From Sedimentisphaerales bacterium (GTDB taxonomy: Bacteria; Planctomycetota; Phycisphaerae; Sedimentisphaerales; SM23-30), in NCBI GenBank assembly GCA_028281535.1, contig JANQJS010000002.1, positions 1 to 64,000 of the forward strand: 64,000 nt of DNA. The letters run 5' to 3'. This document shows, piece by piece, positions 36,704-45,897 of the stretch (the first letter of the stretch is position 1; every line of letters starts with the position of its first letter). Below the pieces are notes generated by a model that made no database searches, was not told the DNA's origin, and saw only the letters and a program-made list of their open reading frames with translations. Made by a program: the position numbers and the translations under genes.

Positions 36704-38191
36704 TTATCCCGCTGGTACACATCGACTTTTAGCCCACTGCCGCAATTCATTGAGTCGTTCTGCCATGGTCACTGATAATGGTGGTGAATTTTTTACTGTC
36801 TTTAATATTAGATCTGTGTCCAGATCCATATCCTCTGCAAAGGCATCGTGCATGGATGCGATGATGGCCTGTTCAATTTCTGCTCCACTGAAACCTTCTG
36901 AGGCTTGCCCTAACGCTTCGAGATCGAATTGCTTAGGGTCACGTTTACGTTTACGCAAGTGAATTTCAAAAATATCGCGTCGGACATTCGCCTCTGGCAA
37001 ATCGACAAAAAATATTTCGTCGAATCGTCCTTTACGTAAAAGTTCAGGTGGTAATGCTTCGATATCATTTGCCGTTGCAACGAGAAACACAGGTTGATTA
37101 TGTTCCTGCATCCAAGTTAACATCGCACCGAACATGCGCTGCGATAGACCGCCATCGGTGCTTCGGCTAGCGGCTGAGGCAAACGCTTTTTCAATTTCAT
37201 CTACCCACAAAACAAGCGGGGCCATCATTTCAGCTTGGCGTAAGGCCATGCGTAATCGTCGTTCAGATTCACCAATGTATCGATCATAGAGTGACCCAGG
37301 ATCTAAACGTAAAAGGGGGCGCTGCCAGGCTGTGGCAATTGCTTTGGCACATAAGCTTTTCCCTGCACCCTGAATACCTAACATGAGTACGCCTCGAGGC
37401 ATCTCAATGCCAAATCGTTTGGCTTCATCACTCATCGAATTTTGTCGAATCTCCAGCCATCTTTTTAAATTATCTAACCCGCCTACTTCGTCCAGTTCGG
37501 CCGGTGTTTGAACATACTCCAGCAAACCATCCGTATGAAGCATTTGACGTTTTAGTGCCATGACGCGATTGACATCTTCTTTGTCAAATTTTCGATCACC
37601 TGATACGGTGTCCACAATGATTTGCTCAGCTTGTCGACGCGTTAAGCCTTTGAGATTACGAACGATGACACGTAAGTCCCCTCGTGTTAGATTCACCATC
37701 AGAGGCTTTTGCTTGTTCATATTTCGCAAACGATTCATCACAATGGTTTCAAGTTCTTCCTCGTCTGGCAATGACAATGTATAACGCGTGAGATAATTAT
37801 CAATCGGTTTGGGAAATTCATCACTGCTATCTACGAGTATTAACGTGCTATTATTGCGTTCGAATGTATAGAGAAGATCTCTCAGCACGCGCATTGTACG
37901 GGCATCAGATAAATGTTGAGCGAGATCAAGCATCATAAAGACTTGTTTGCCCTCTTGATGTGCCATGTAAAGCATGGCCGCTGCCGGGTGTTCTGTGCCT
38001 TCTAGGCGATGACCATCTTTGATTTGACCTTCACGAACTCCTTCGGTGATCGTCCAGATTTTTAAATCTAGTTGCATATTGACGGTGGCTTCGACAATTC
38101 TTTCTCTGGCAAATACCTCCTCATATGTGTTAATTAAAATGCAAGGGTGGTGACTTTCGATCAGCTGTTCAAGTTGTTCTGTATCGTTCAT
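36704..38191 (-). CDS. AAA ATPase, Ycf46-like
   Basis: 495 residues. The N-terminal half (1-225) resembles a degenerate AAA-like module (HPCILINTYEEVFARERIVEAT, VFMMLDLAQHL). The C-terminal half is an active AAA domain with Walker A GIQGAGKS at 272-279, Walker B LVLWVDEIEK near 326-335, sensor-1 ATANDIEALPPELLRKGRFDE and the Arg-finger region. The layout matches Ycf46 proteins of cyanobacteria and other bacteria, whose molecular role is poorly known. No transmembrane segment or protease domain is present. It is upstream of the receiver gene at 36091 and may be co-transcribed with it. Confidence 0.88.
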   Translation of the reverse strand: MNDTEQLEQLIESHHPCILINTYEEVFARERIVEATVNMQLDLKIWTITEGVREGQIKDGHRLEGTEHPAAAMLYMAHQEGKQVFMMLDLAQHLSDARTMRVLRDLLYTFERNNSTLILVDSSDEFPKPIDNYLTRYTLSLPDEEELETIVMNRLRNMNKQKPLMVNLTRGDLRVIVRNLKGLTRRQAEQIIVDTVSGDRKFDKEDVNRVMALKRQMLHTDGLLEYVQTPAELDEVGGLDNLKRWLEIRQNSMSDEAKRFGIEMPRGVLMLGIQGAGKSLCAKAIATAWQRPLLRLDPGSLYDRYIGESERRLRMALRQAEMMAPLVLWVDEIEKAFASAASRSTDGGLSQRMFGAMLTWMQEHNQPVFLVATANDIEALPPELLRKGRFDEIFFVDLPEANVRRDIFEIHLRKRKRDPKQFDLEALGQASEGFSGAEIEQAIIASMHDAFAEDMDLDTDLILKTVKNSPPLSVTMAERLNELRQWAKSRCVPAG

Positions 38192-38489
38192 AAAATCCTC
38201 GACATATTTCGATGGTGTTTATTGTGGGTGAAGGCCTCATCTTGATCAAATCAAGATGGTGATAATCTATTTATTGATTTATAGATATTGCTAATCCGCC
38301 ATCTTCATCCCGATAGATCGGGATGAGGCTGCCACTCAATTGATGACTTAATATGATTATACGCTTAACACATACTGTTGACACCTGATAATTTTCTGAA
38401 AATTATAAACAACTGTTGCAATCTCATTCATTCTAATGGTATAGTTTTGTCGGTAACTAACTTTTATCAAAGATATTATAAGGCAAGTT
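38192..38489. other. hairpin-rich intergenic region between the AAA ATPase gene and asnB
   Basis: 298 bases with no supported gene. At 38238-38258, CATCTTGAT and ATCAAGATG pair perfectly around CAA. At 38305-38326, TCATCCCGA and TCGGGATGA pair around TAGA. The flanks GCCTCATC (38234-38241) and GATGAGGC (38323-38330) are also exact inverted repeats, and AAGATGG (38253-38259) can pair with CCATCTT (38299-38305), so alternative folds compete. ATCTAT/ATAGAT lies in the middle. Confidence 0.65.
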
Positions 38490-40499
38490 ATGTGCGGAAT
38501 CGCTGGTGTACTCGACTTCTCTGGTCAGGGCGTTAACCTTGATCGTATTGAGCGTATGACACGATTGCTCAGCCATCGTGGGCCTGATGATCAGGGGCTG
38601 GCCTTTTTTGATATCACTGGAAAATGCGCTTGGCAAGGTAAAGAGTTGGTCGCAGACTTGCCTAGGCCAGATCTTGCATTAGGCCATCGTCGTCTTTCCA
38701 TCATTGACCTGACCGATATGGGGCATCAGCCCATGGCATGTCATAAGCAGCAGCTCTGGATTACATACAATGGTGAGATTTATAATTATATTGAGTTGCG
38801 TCAACAGTTAATGGATTTGGGTCATCAATTTAAGACGCATTGTGATACGGAAGTCATACTCAAAGCCTATTTACAATGGGGTCGTGAGTGTGTCACACGA
38901 TTTAATGGCATGTGGGCTTTTGCCATTTGGGATTGTCAACATCAGAAACTATTTTGCAGTCGAGATCGATTTGGCATTAAGCCATTTTATTTTTGTAAAT
39001 CGGAAAAGCAGTTTAGTTTTGCTTCAGAAATTAAATCCGTTCTGGCTTCACTAGATTCGTCACAACATAACATTAATCAACCCTACATGACACGATTTAT
39101 TTTAGATGGGTTGCTTAATGATAGTGACCAGACCATGTTTGAAGATATTTTCCAGCTGCTCCCGGCACATTGCTTGGAAGTGGAAAATGGAAAAATCAAT
39201 CTATGGCGATATTGGCAATTACCACCTGAAAAAATTCAACATGCGAACCAATGTGATACAGATTACCAGCAGGCGGTTGAGCAATTTCGAGATTTGCTGA
39301 CCGATGCGGTGAAGTTGCGTTTTCGGGCAGACGTTCCTGTAGGAACCAATTTATCGGGTGGATTAGATTCTTCAACGGTGGTTAGTTTGGCGACCAAAGC
39401 ACTCGAATCTAAGATTAGTACATTTACAGTGGAATATGATGAAAGAGAATTTTCTGAAGGACATTTTGCACGAACTTTAACGCAGCATTGTCAAACGGAT
39501 GCTCATTTTATAACGCCTTCGCCAGATCAGTATATTGAGTTTATCGAAAAGTTCAGCTGGTATCATGATGAACCTTGCGTAGGGTCAGGTATGTTTTCGC
39601 AGTGGCATGTGATGCAGCTTGCATCGCAGCATGTAAAGGTGGTTTTAGATGGCCAAGGGGCTGATGAATTATTGGGCGGCTATACCCACTATCATGATCA
39701 TTATCTTAGTACACTTTTAGTACGTAGCTTAAATACAGATTCCAATGAAACCTGGAAGCGTTTTGTTGAAGATTTCAAACTCATCGCACAACATCATGAG
39801 CAATCCTCAAGCAAAGAAGGATTGCGATTCATCAAGCACCTGGCTGATCATAAATTGCCAGGCGATATTCTTAGTGCCATTAAACCATTCTATCGTTTAC
39901 TCAAGCAGACAGTCACACAAAATAAAATGTTGGATGTTGTAGATCGAGCCATCCTTTCGCATGTTGGTTCATTAAAAACAAAACGATCAGAACAGTTCCA
40001 AGATGATTTAAATAATATACTCTATGATGATCTTACTCGTGATAATCTTCCCATGCTCCTGCAGAATGGCGATCGTATCAGCATGGCATTTTCCATTGAA
40101 TCCCGCCTGCCCTTTCTTGACTATCGATTAGTTGAATTTTGCAACGGCTTGCCTTACGATTTCAAAATGAAAGGTGCAACCACCAAACGAATCTTACGCG
40201 ACGTAATGTGTGGATACCTTCCTGAACAAATCATCAACCGTACCGACAAAAAAGGTTTTCCCACCCCCTTCGCCGTCTGGCTCAAAGGCCCACTCAAAGA
40301 GTACGCCATGGATACTTTCAATAGCCAATCCTTCACTTCCCGTGGCATCTTCAAAAAAGTAGAAATTAAAAAAATTGTCCAGCAACACGAAAAAGGCCTC
40401 ATGGATCACAGCTGGCTCATCTGGCGGATGCTCAACTTCGAAACCTGGATGAAACTATACCAGGACAACTTCAACCAGCATTCAGGTCAACATATGTGA
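38490..40499 (+). CDS. asnB: asparagine synthetase (glutamine-hydrolysing)
   Basis: 669 residues. The class II glutaminase domain starts MCGIAGVLDF, with Cys2 as nucleophile, and continues RLSIIDLTDMGHQPM and TYNGEIYNY. The synthetase domain has the ATP-pyrophosphatase loop LSGGLDSSTVVSLA. It makes asparagine, or amidates a sugar or peptide in some envelope clusters; with a polysaccharide flippase next door the second option stays open. AAGG precedes the ATG by 7 bases. The last 350 bases use C-ending codons (TTC, ATC, AAC, CTC) far more than the rest of the gene. Confidence 0.93.
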   Translation: MCGIAGVLDFSGQGVNLDRIERMTRLLSHRGPDDQGLAFFDITGKCAWQGKELVADLPRPDLALGHRRLSIIDLTDMGHQPMACHKQQLWITYNGEIYNYIELRQQLMDLGHQFKTHCDTEVILKAYLQWGRECVTRFNGMWAFAIWDCQHQKLFCSRDRFGIKPFYFCKSEKQFSFASEIKSVLASLDSSQHNINQPYMTRFILDGLLNDSDQTMFEDIFQLLPAHCLEVENGKINLWRYWQLPPEKIQHANQCDTDYQQAVEQFRDLLTDAVKLRFRADVPVGTNLSGGLDSSTVVSLATKALESKISTFTVEYDEREFSEGHFARTLTQHCQTDAHFITPSPDQYIEFIEKFSWYHDEPCVGSGMFSQWHVMQLASQHVKVVLDGQGADELLGGYTHYHDHYLSTLLVRSLNTDSNETWKRFVEDFKLIAQHHEQSSSKEGLRFIKHLADHKLPGDILSAIKPFYRLLKQTVTQNKMLDVVDRAILSHVGSLKTKRSEQFQDDLNNILYDDLTRDNLPMLLQNGDRISMAFSIESRLPFLDYRLVEFCNGLPYDFKMKGATTKRILRDVMCGYLPEQIINRTDKKGFPTPFAVWLKGPLKEYAMDTFNSQSFTSRGIFKKVEIKKIVQQHEKGLMDHSWLIWRMLNFETWMKLYQDNFNQHSGQHM

Positions 40500-40520
40500 A
40501 ATAATAGTATAATGTGATAC

Positions 40521-40541
40521 ATTTATCTTAGTCAGATAAAA
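40521..40541. terminator. possible bidirectional hairpin between asnB and the flippase gene
   Basis: TTTATCT and AGATAAA pair around TAGTC between the two convergent genes. It is AT-rich with only a weak T-run, so the terminator call is tentative. Confidence 0.35.
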
Positions 40542-40565
40542 GAAGATTTATTTTGTCTGTTGATA

Positions 40566-42080
40566 TCAAGTTGCAGGATATAATTTCTCTTTCATAGGGA
40601 CAATATAATCCCGAAAAGAAACGTAGCCGTAAACAATAAATGATATGGTGAGGCAAAGCACTCTAGTGGCTATATGATCTTGCCAGTGAAAGCCCAGAGC
40701 TTCGAAGATTCCAAAGGTAATTAGGAAGCTGCAGATACCAGCCGTCCAGCTTCGCCAGACGATAGACATTTCCTTGAACCACGTGGCAGGTGACCATTTT
40801 AATTCGTAAAGTGTTGCAGCCCAAATAAAGAGTGCAGAAGCTATAAAGGCTACATTGGTTGCCCAGCATAATCCGAGCAGATGCCATCGTTCGAAGAATG
40901 GCACGATACAAATCGCAAAAACAATAATATGTAATACGCCCCGAAGAACACACCAGTAAACTCGATTCATGGCGTAAAGTGCTGGCGTCATCTGACGCAA
41001 GAAAACAATACTGAATCCAGTAAAGCAAAGAGCTTGAATCACATCACCTGTAAGTAGGTATTTTTCTGGTAGGATTTTGACGATATCCTTGGCCAGGAAA
41101 AATAGAAATGTAAAAAGTGCAATCGATACATATTGAGTAAACTTTGTAATTTCAAGCGTACCCTTTCGCAATGCTCTGCGATCTTTTTGAATAATTGATA
41201 ATGCCGGAAAGCCAACCGAAACCGTTAAGTGCGACATTAAAATGCAAGGTGCAAGTATAATGACCATGCCCGAGCCATATAAACCAATCATTGTACTTGC
41301 TGACATGCCAGTCGATTCTACAACATGACCTGCAACAATCGCTGCAACCAACACATCCAATCGCATGGCAACGCCATCAATCAATGAAACTAAATAAGCC
41401 ATCATTCCGAATGAAAGTAGCTCATAAACCGCCTTTCCAGTGCTGATAATGCGGGGTCGGTAGGGATGAATCAGATAACTCATAATACAAAGCGTCAAGC
41501 TACAAAGAATTTCACCGATGAGAATTCCTTTAGCATGTTGAAATTTCCAGGCAAGTAATACTGCTGCGATAAGTCCAACAATATTAGAGATGATATTCGC
41601 AAGTGCGAGTGGTTTGAATTGCAGTTCTTTGCGAAGAACCGTCATACTAATACTGGTAAGGCCGTCAAAGAGAAATAGAAAACAACTCAGTCTTAATATT
41701 TCTGTTAACTCAATTTCGTTGAAGTTGCCCGCATAATATTTTCCAACCCAGGGTGCTGCAAAATAGACAAACGCAATAATGAGTATGTTGCGAATTAAAT
41801 TGATCGTCCAGGCGGTGTGCATGTAGTCGGCCTGGTTGCCCTTTTGGTTTTGGATAAGCGCGTGCTTTACGCCGCTGTCAGAAAATTCCTGCACCATTCC
41901 AACGACGCCCATCAGTAAAACCCAGAGCCCCATTTGGTCGGGTGCTATGAAATATGTGAGAATGAGAACGCGTAGCATGCGGATACCTTGCGTGCTGATT
42001 GAGCTGGCGGCGGACCAGTTGAAGGCGTTTTTACAGCGTTGCCAAAAGTTGTTTTTCTCTAATTCTGCTGGGCTAGACAT
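40566..42080 (-). CDS. polysaccharide/oligosaccharide flippase (MOP superfamily, Wzx-like)
   Basis: 504 residues with about twelve to fourteen hydrophobic segments, the topology of Wzx/PST exporters. The N-terminal region (FNWSAASSISTQGIRMLRVLILTYFIAPDQMGLWVL) has the usual opening of this family. It should move lipid-linked oligosaccharides across the inner membrane. It converges with asnB and lies beside the non-coding parS region. The glycosyltransferases at 60-64 kb could belong to the same pathway, but there is no direct link. Confidence 0.88.
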   Translation of the reverse strand: MSSPAELEKNNFWQRCKNAFNWSAASSISTQGIRMLRVLILTYFIAPDQMGLWVLLMGVVGMVQEFSDSGVKHALIQNQKGNQADYMHTAWTINLIRNILIIAFVYFAAPWVGKYYAGNFNEIELTEILRLSCFLFLFDGLTSISMTVLRKELQFKPLALANIISNIVGLIAAVLLAWKFQHAKGILIGEILCSLTLCIMSYLIHPYRPRIISTGKAVYELLSFGMMAYLVSLIDGVAMRLDVLVAAIVAGHVVESTGMSASTMIGLYGSGMVIILAPCILMSHLTVSVGFPALSIIQKDRRALRKGTLEITKFTQYVSIALFTFLFFLAKDIVKILPEKYLLTGDVIQALCFTGFSIVFLRQMTPALYAMNRVYWCVLRGVLHIIVFAICIVPFFERWHLLGLCWATNVAFIASALFIWAATLYELKWSPATWFKEMSIVWRSWTAGICSFLITFGIFEALGFHWQDHIATRVLCLTISFIVYGYVSFRDYIVPMKEKLYPAT

Positions 42081-42515
42081 AGACTATATCATCGGCAAAT
42101 TAGACTCTGTTGGGCGAATAAACTTTAAGTAGCAATGTGGTTGTTGTAATACTAAACATATGAAAAGTATCAATTAAAGTGTTGTATAGTAAAGAGATAT
42201 AGTCAGTTTCGTGTTGGGTGTTTTTGAGGAAATGAAAGAAAATATAATTTTAGAGTGATTTTAAAATATATATTTACTTAAACTTAAACCTCTCTAAGTC
42301 CCTGGTGTTATGCCATACTTGTGTGGGCATGCTTCTTCTTTTATGTATTAGAAATTCTTTGAATGGAACTATCGTTTGGCAACCCCTTAAACCTTGCGTT
42401 ATCGGACGGTGTTTCTGAGTGTTTAATATCCCTTTGTTGGGCTTATTGTTTGTGTATGATTTTTTCTTTGAGATGAAATTAATACAGTATTTTTCTTATG
42501 TTAATATTCTTCTAT

Positions 42516-42537
42516 GAATGTTCCACGTGGAACATTC
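42516..42537. promoter_or_regulatory. parS: parS centromere-like site 1
   Basis: Core TGTTCCACGTGGAACA at 42519-42534 is a perfect 16-bp palindrome of the chromosomal parS type (general form TGTTNCACGTGNAACA). Symmetry extends to 22 bp (GAA...TTC). It is the expected loading site for the ParB encoded at 43172. Confidence 0.93.
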
Positions 42538-42969
42538 AAATATATTTTGGTTTTGAGTGAAATTTATCTTGAGACTCAGTTAAGAAAATGAGTGGAAGGT
42601 CCCCCAGGTTTAGAGTCTGTTATCTTTCCTTGATTGCGATTATGAAATGAGCTTCGATAGATCTTCTGCGTAATTTGAATTAAACATAATTTTTCCTCTG
42701 CCTTTGTGTTATTTCGTCTGTAGTAAGGAGATTTGTTTCAGATGGTTTCATGCTAGAATTTTATCTATCCATGCAATTACTTTTAAAGAGGTGAGTTCGA
42801 TGAATTGAGACTCAAGCGTTACGAGGAACTAATAGGCCGTAAATGATCATGATTTTCTTTAGTAAAATAACTTTGGCTAAGCAAAAATGGGTGTGTACTT
42901 CTAAACTGGGAGAATCTGGCAATCGCTCAATTGGTTGATGAACTAACGAAATAGAGTCGCGCCTTTGAG

Positions 42970-42991
42970 GAATGTTCCACGTGGAACATTC
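42970..42991. promoter_or_regulatory. parS: parS centromere-like site 2
   Basis: Core TGTTCCACGTGGAACA at 42973-42988, identical to site 1 including the extended 22-bp symmetry, 454 bases further on and about 180 bases before parB. Confidence 0.93.
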
Positions 42992-43171
42992 TAATTTTGA
43001 TTTAATTTAAGCCACTAAAATAAATCAAAAGTGTGAAATAAGAAAATAGACAAAAATATGATTTTAAAATAAAACTTGATAAATCACTGTCATTATGGTA
43101 CTAAGGTAAAAAGTAAATTATTATTAATAATGGATTGTTTGTTATATATCTAACTAACAAAGGAAGCTGTC

Positions 43172-44098
43172 ATGGTGGACACAAAAAAGCGTCTGGGTAG
43201 AGGGCTAAACTCACTCATTTCAACAACTCGCATGGAGCATATAGAGCAGAACATCGCAGATGTTCCAGAGCCAATATCTCAACCTATTGTAAATAAAAAG
43301 GTTATGGTGAATTCCGTCGCAGATTTACCCATAGAAAAGATTAATACCAACCCGCATCAGCCCCGAAACCAATGGGATGAAGCCAAATTGCTGGAATTAT
43401 CCAATTCGATTAAGGCCAATGGTTTGGTTCAGCCGATTTTAGTGCGTGCCATGGGTGATCACTATCAGTTAATTGCCGGAGAGCGTCGATTGCGAGCCTC
43501 CAAAATGGCAGGGCTGACAAATATTCAGGCCATTGTTCGTGAAGCCACGGAAGATCAAATGCTCGAGTGGGCTCTGATTGAAAATATTCATCGCAGTGAT
43601 TTGAATACGCTGGAGCGGGCAAAAGCCTATCAGCGATATATTACAGAATTTTCTCTGACACAGCAGCAGGCGGCTGAGAAGCTTGGTGAAGATCGATCGA
43701 CCATTTCCAATTATATGAGATTGTTGGATCTGACTCCTGAAGTGCAAGATATGCTAATGGGCAAGCTCATTACGATGGGGCATGCCCGGGCATTGCTCAG
43801 TGTGCAAGATCGGCATGAGCAAATTGAGCTGGCACGACATGCGGTCCAAAAAGACTGGTCTGTGCGAGAACTTGAAAAACATATTCGTAATATACTTTCA
43901 AGTCAATCGACCAGTGAAGAGCAGGCTGTAAAAAATCAACCCAGTCCACATATTCAAGAATTGCAAAAAGAATTCATGCGAACAATTGGGACGCGAGTAA
44001 CGATTAAACAGGGCAATGGAAAAAAGCATTCTGGTAAAGTCATTATTGAATATTACAATCTTGATGATTTTGATCGTATTCGTGAGCGATTAACATAA
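43172..44098 (+). CDS. parB: chromosome-partitioning protein ParB
   Basis: CTP-dependent clamp that loads at parS and spreads along DNA. 308 residues: start KKRLGRGLNSLISTT, N-terminal CTPase domain with INTNPHQPRNQWDEAKLLELSNSIKANGLVQPILVR and GERRLRASKMAGL, then the helix-turn-helix LTQQQAAEKLGEDRSTISNYMRLLDL, and the C-terminal dimerization part. Two perfect parS sites lie just upstream. The ParA ATPase gene that normally precedes it is missing; the flippase gene is next instead. The ComEA-like gene follows after 3 bases, so parB heads a five-gene run. Confidence 0.97.
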   Translation: MVDTKKRLGRGLNSLISTTRMEHIEQNIADVPEPISQPIVNKKVMVNSVADLPIEKINTNPHQPRNQWDEAKLLELSNSIKANGLVQPILVRAMGDHYQLIAGERRLRASKMAGLTNIQAIVREATEDQMLEWALIENIHRSDLNTLERAKAYQRYITEFSLTQQQAAEKLGEDRSTISNYMRLLDLTPEVQDMLMGKLITMGHARALLSVQDRHEQIELARHAVQKDWSVRELEKHIRNILSSQSTSEEQAVKNQPSPHIQELQKEFMRTIGTRVTIKQGNGKKHSGKVIIEYYNLDDFDRIRERLT

Positions 44099-44101
44099 TT
44101 C

Positions 44102-44455
44102 ATGAAACGTAACCAGCTGACAACGTTATATCTTCTTTTAGTGATCGTGGCATGTTGGGTAAGTTATCCATTAGTACAAACGTCACTCCAGGACAATAAT
44201 ACTGAACAGAAAAGTTATCAAATCAGTATAGCTGATGAAAAGATTAATCCAAATATTGCCAGTTGGGCATCCATGGCTCGCTTGCCAGGAATTGGAGAAA
44301 CACGCGCTAAGGCTATTGTGGCTTTCAGAGAAAAAGAAATTGATAAAAACAAAATAGTTTTTCAATCAGTAGACGATTTAAGTCGTATTAAGGGTATTGG
44401 AGAGAAAACCGTTGATAAACTAAAACCCTATATTGATTGTCATATTTTGAAATAA
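44102..44455 (+). CDS. ComEA-like helix-hairpin-helix protein
   Basis: 117 residues: one N-terminal membrane segment (about 8-27), a short linker, and a tandem helix-hairpin-helix domain reading ARLPGIGETRAKAIVAFRE and DLSRIKGIGEKTVDKLKPY. This is the layout of ComEA, which binds double-stranded DNA outside the inner membrane during natural uptake. No other competence genes are in the window, so a different DNA or protein-binding role is possible. It is 3 bases after parB. Confidence 0.85.
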   Translation: MKRNQLTTLYLLLVIVACWVSYPLVQTSLQDNNTEQKSYQISIADEKINPNIASWASMARLPGIGETRAKAIVAFREKEIDKNKIVFQSVDDLSRIKGIGEKTVDKLKPYIDCHILK

Positions 44456-44481
44456 AGATAGAAGGAATTCAAAAGCATTTT

Positions 44482-44970
44482 ATGGAACAGTGGCAGATAC
44501 AAAAAACAGAAGGTCGTTGTGCCGGGACGGATAAAGAATTGCAACCCGGGGAAGAATATTATGCAGCGTTAATTGATAATGAGACCGAGTTTGTTCGCAA
44601 AGATTATTGTGTGCAATATTGGGATGAAAATAAACCCAAAGTCTTCAGTTATTGGAAAACGATGATTGCTCCTCCCAATGAGAAAAAGAAATTATTTGTC
44701 GACAATCAGGTACTCGTGAATTTCTTTGAACGTTTGGCGCAAGAGAAGGATAACTTAAAATTAAATTTCCGATTTGTTCTAACGCTCATTTTAATGCGTA
44801 AACGACTCGTCAAATATATTGATACAAAAATCGTTGATGGCAAAGAAATATGGACTGTGCAGTTAATGGCAGATAAAAATATGCATGATGTCATCAATCC
44901 GCATCTCAACGATGAGCAGATCGAAGAGGTGTCCAAAGAGCTTAGTGTTATTTTGCAAGGTGAATTATAG
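44482..44970 (+). CDS. conserved protein of unknown function with a Trp/Cys N-terminal motif
   Basis: 162 residues from ATG 44482; an in-frame TTG at 44437 would overlap the previous gene. The start MEQWQIQKTEGRCAGTDKELQPGEEYYAALI looks like a small zinc-ribbon-like fold, with Cys12 and Cys42 visible (RKDYCVQYW). The middle has FRFVLTLILMRKRLVKY and the end HLNDEQIEEVSKELSVIL. From memory the same pattern recurs in planctomycete genomes as an unannotated protein; I cannot name a function. It sits between the ComEA-like and lipoprotein genes. Confidence 0.75.
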   Translation: MEQWQIQKTEGRCAGTDKELQPGEEYYAALIDNETEFVRKDYCVQYWDENKPKVFSYWKTMIAPPNEKKKLFVDNQVLVNFFERLAQEKDNLKLNFRFVLTLILMRKRLVKYIDTKIVDGKEIWTVQLMADKNMHDVINPHLNDEQIEEVSKELSVILQGEL

Positions 44971-44996
44971 ACAACCCACTCACATGGATTGCATGG

Positions 44997-45893
44997 ATGC
45001 TCAATCAACGGATAAATCAAAATTGGAATTATGCACTACACTGCTCTGGTTTCATGGTCATTTTGGCATTTTTGGGCTGTTCAGACCCAAAACAACTTCC
45101 TATGCCATCCCCTTTGACGCGATTTGAGGCGATTGAGCATTATAATAATAATGTCAAATCGATTCCTCCTTATCGAGCACAAATTTCAAAGTGGCAGGTC
45201 CAATTCACGCAAAATGACAAGACTGAAGTCCATCAGGACATATTAGGAAAAATAATTTATCAGCCTGATTCACCTGGTCAACATGAATCATTTTACCTTC
45301 AAGCAGATGCCGCGGCAGGTTTTGGTAGTAAAGCATTGGTTTTGGGTGCTGATAAAGACGAATTCTGGTTTTTCTCAAAGCCTGCCTCTTCTGGATGGAT
45401 TGGTCGATTCGAACATCTCAATAAGCCTTGTATGAAAGAATTTGTCTTCCAGCCCAATGATATTTTTGATTTGCTTGGCTTAAAATTATTGCGACAGAAT
45501 CTTGATGGCCAAATGTTATGGTCGTATAAGGTAGCCCAAGAAAGTTATTCATTGATGCAATTAACGGTTGATATGGGAGAGGATCTTGCCCATCTCAAGC
45601 GTGAAATACTATTTGATCGACGTACGCAACGCGTTTCAGAGGTGATATATTACGATTCACAAGGCCATCGAATTATGCATGGACATTTATCCAATTACCA
45701 GAAAGTCACTGAGCAATGTTATCTGCCAGGAGACGTCATGGTTGAATATGTTATCGATGGTTCATTCTTAAAGTTATCACTACGAAATTTTAAACCGTAT
45801 AAAAAAGATTTATCCCCCCTCTTAAATATCTCACGTAAAATGAAATCCATTGATAATATTTATCAGTTGGATGACTTGTGTGAAAAGGAATGA
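44997..45893 (+). CDS. putative lipoprotein, possibly LolA-like or DUF4292-like
   Basis: 298 residues. The signal segment ends in LAFLGC, with Cys28 the likely lipid-modified residue (the lipobox is loose at -3). The body is rich in alternating beta strands (ISKWQVQFTQNDKTEV, LVLGADKDEFWFFSKPASSGWIGRF, KREILFDRRTQRVSEVIYYD), which fits an open-barrel LolA/DUF4292 fold, though that is a guess. It should sit in the periplasm. It starts 26 bases after the previous gene, in the parB run. Confidence 0.68.
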   Translation: MLNQRINQNWNYALHCSGFMVILAFLGCSDPKQLPMPSPLTRFEAIEHYNNNVKSIPPYRAQISKWQVQFTQNDKTEVHQDILGKIIYQPDSPGQHESFYLQADAAAGFGSKALVLGADKDEFWFFSKPASSGWIGRFEHLNKPCMKEFVFQPNDIFDLLGLKLLRQNLDGQMLWSYKVAQESYSLMQLTVDMGEDLAHLKREILFDRRTQRVSEVIYYDSQGHRIMHGHLSNYQKVTEQCYLPGDVMVEYVIDGSFLKLSLRNFKPYKKDLSPLLNISRKMKSIDNIYQLDDLCEKE

Positions 45894-45897
45894 ACTG

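Larger units (their letters stand above)
42081..43171. other. 1.09-kb AT-rich non-coding region with two parS sites
   Basis: No open frame of convincing length or composition lies here. It contains the two parS palindromes listed separately. DnaA boxes (TTATCCACA type) were looked for and none was clear, so there is no support for an origin call. A short stretch at 42861-42887 reads SKITLAKQK, vaguely like the start of a ParA protein, then breaks. Confidence 0.7.

Noticed and set aside
40194-40409. Reverse-strand frames inside the 3' end of asnB
   Set aside because: They are a by-product of the C-rich codon use in that part of asnB and lack ribosome sites or family resemblance.
42081-43171. 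Replication origin
   Set aside because: The region is AT-rich and has parS sites, but no clear DnaA boxes and no dnaA, dnaN or gidA gene are nearby.
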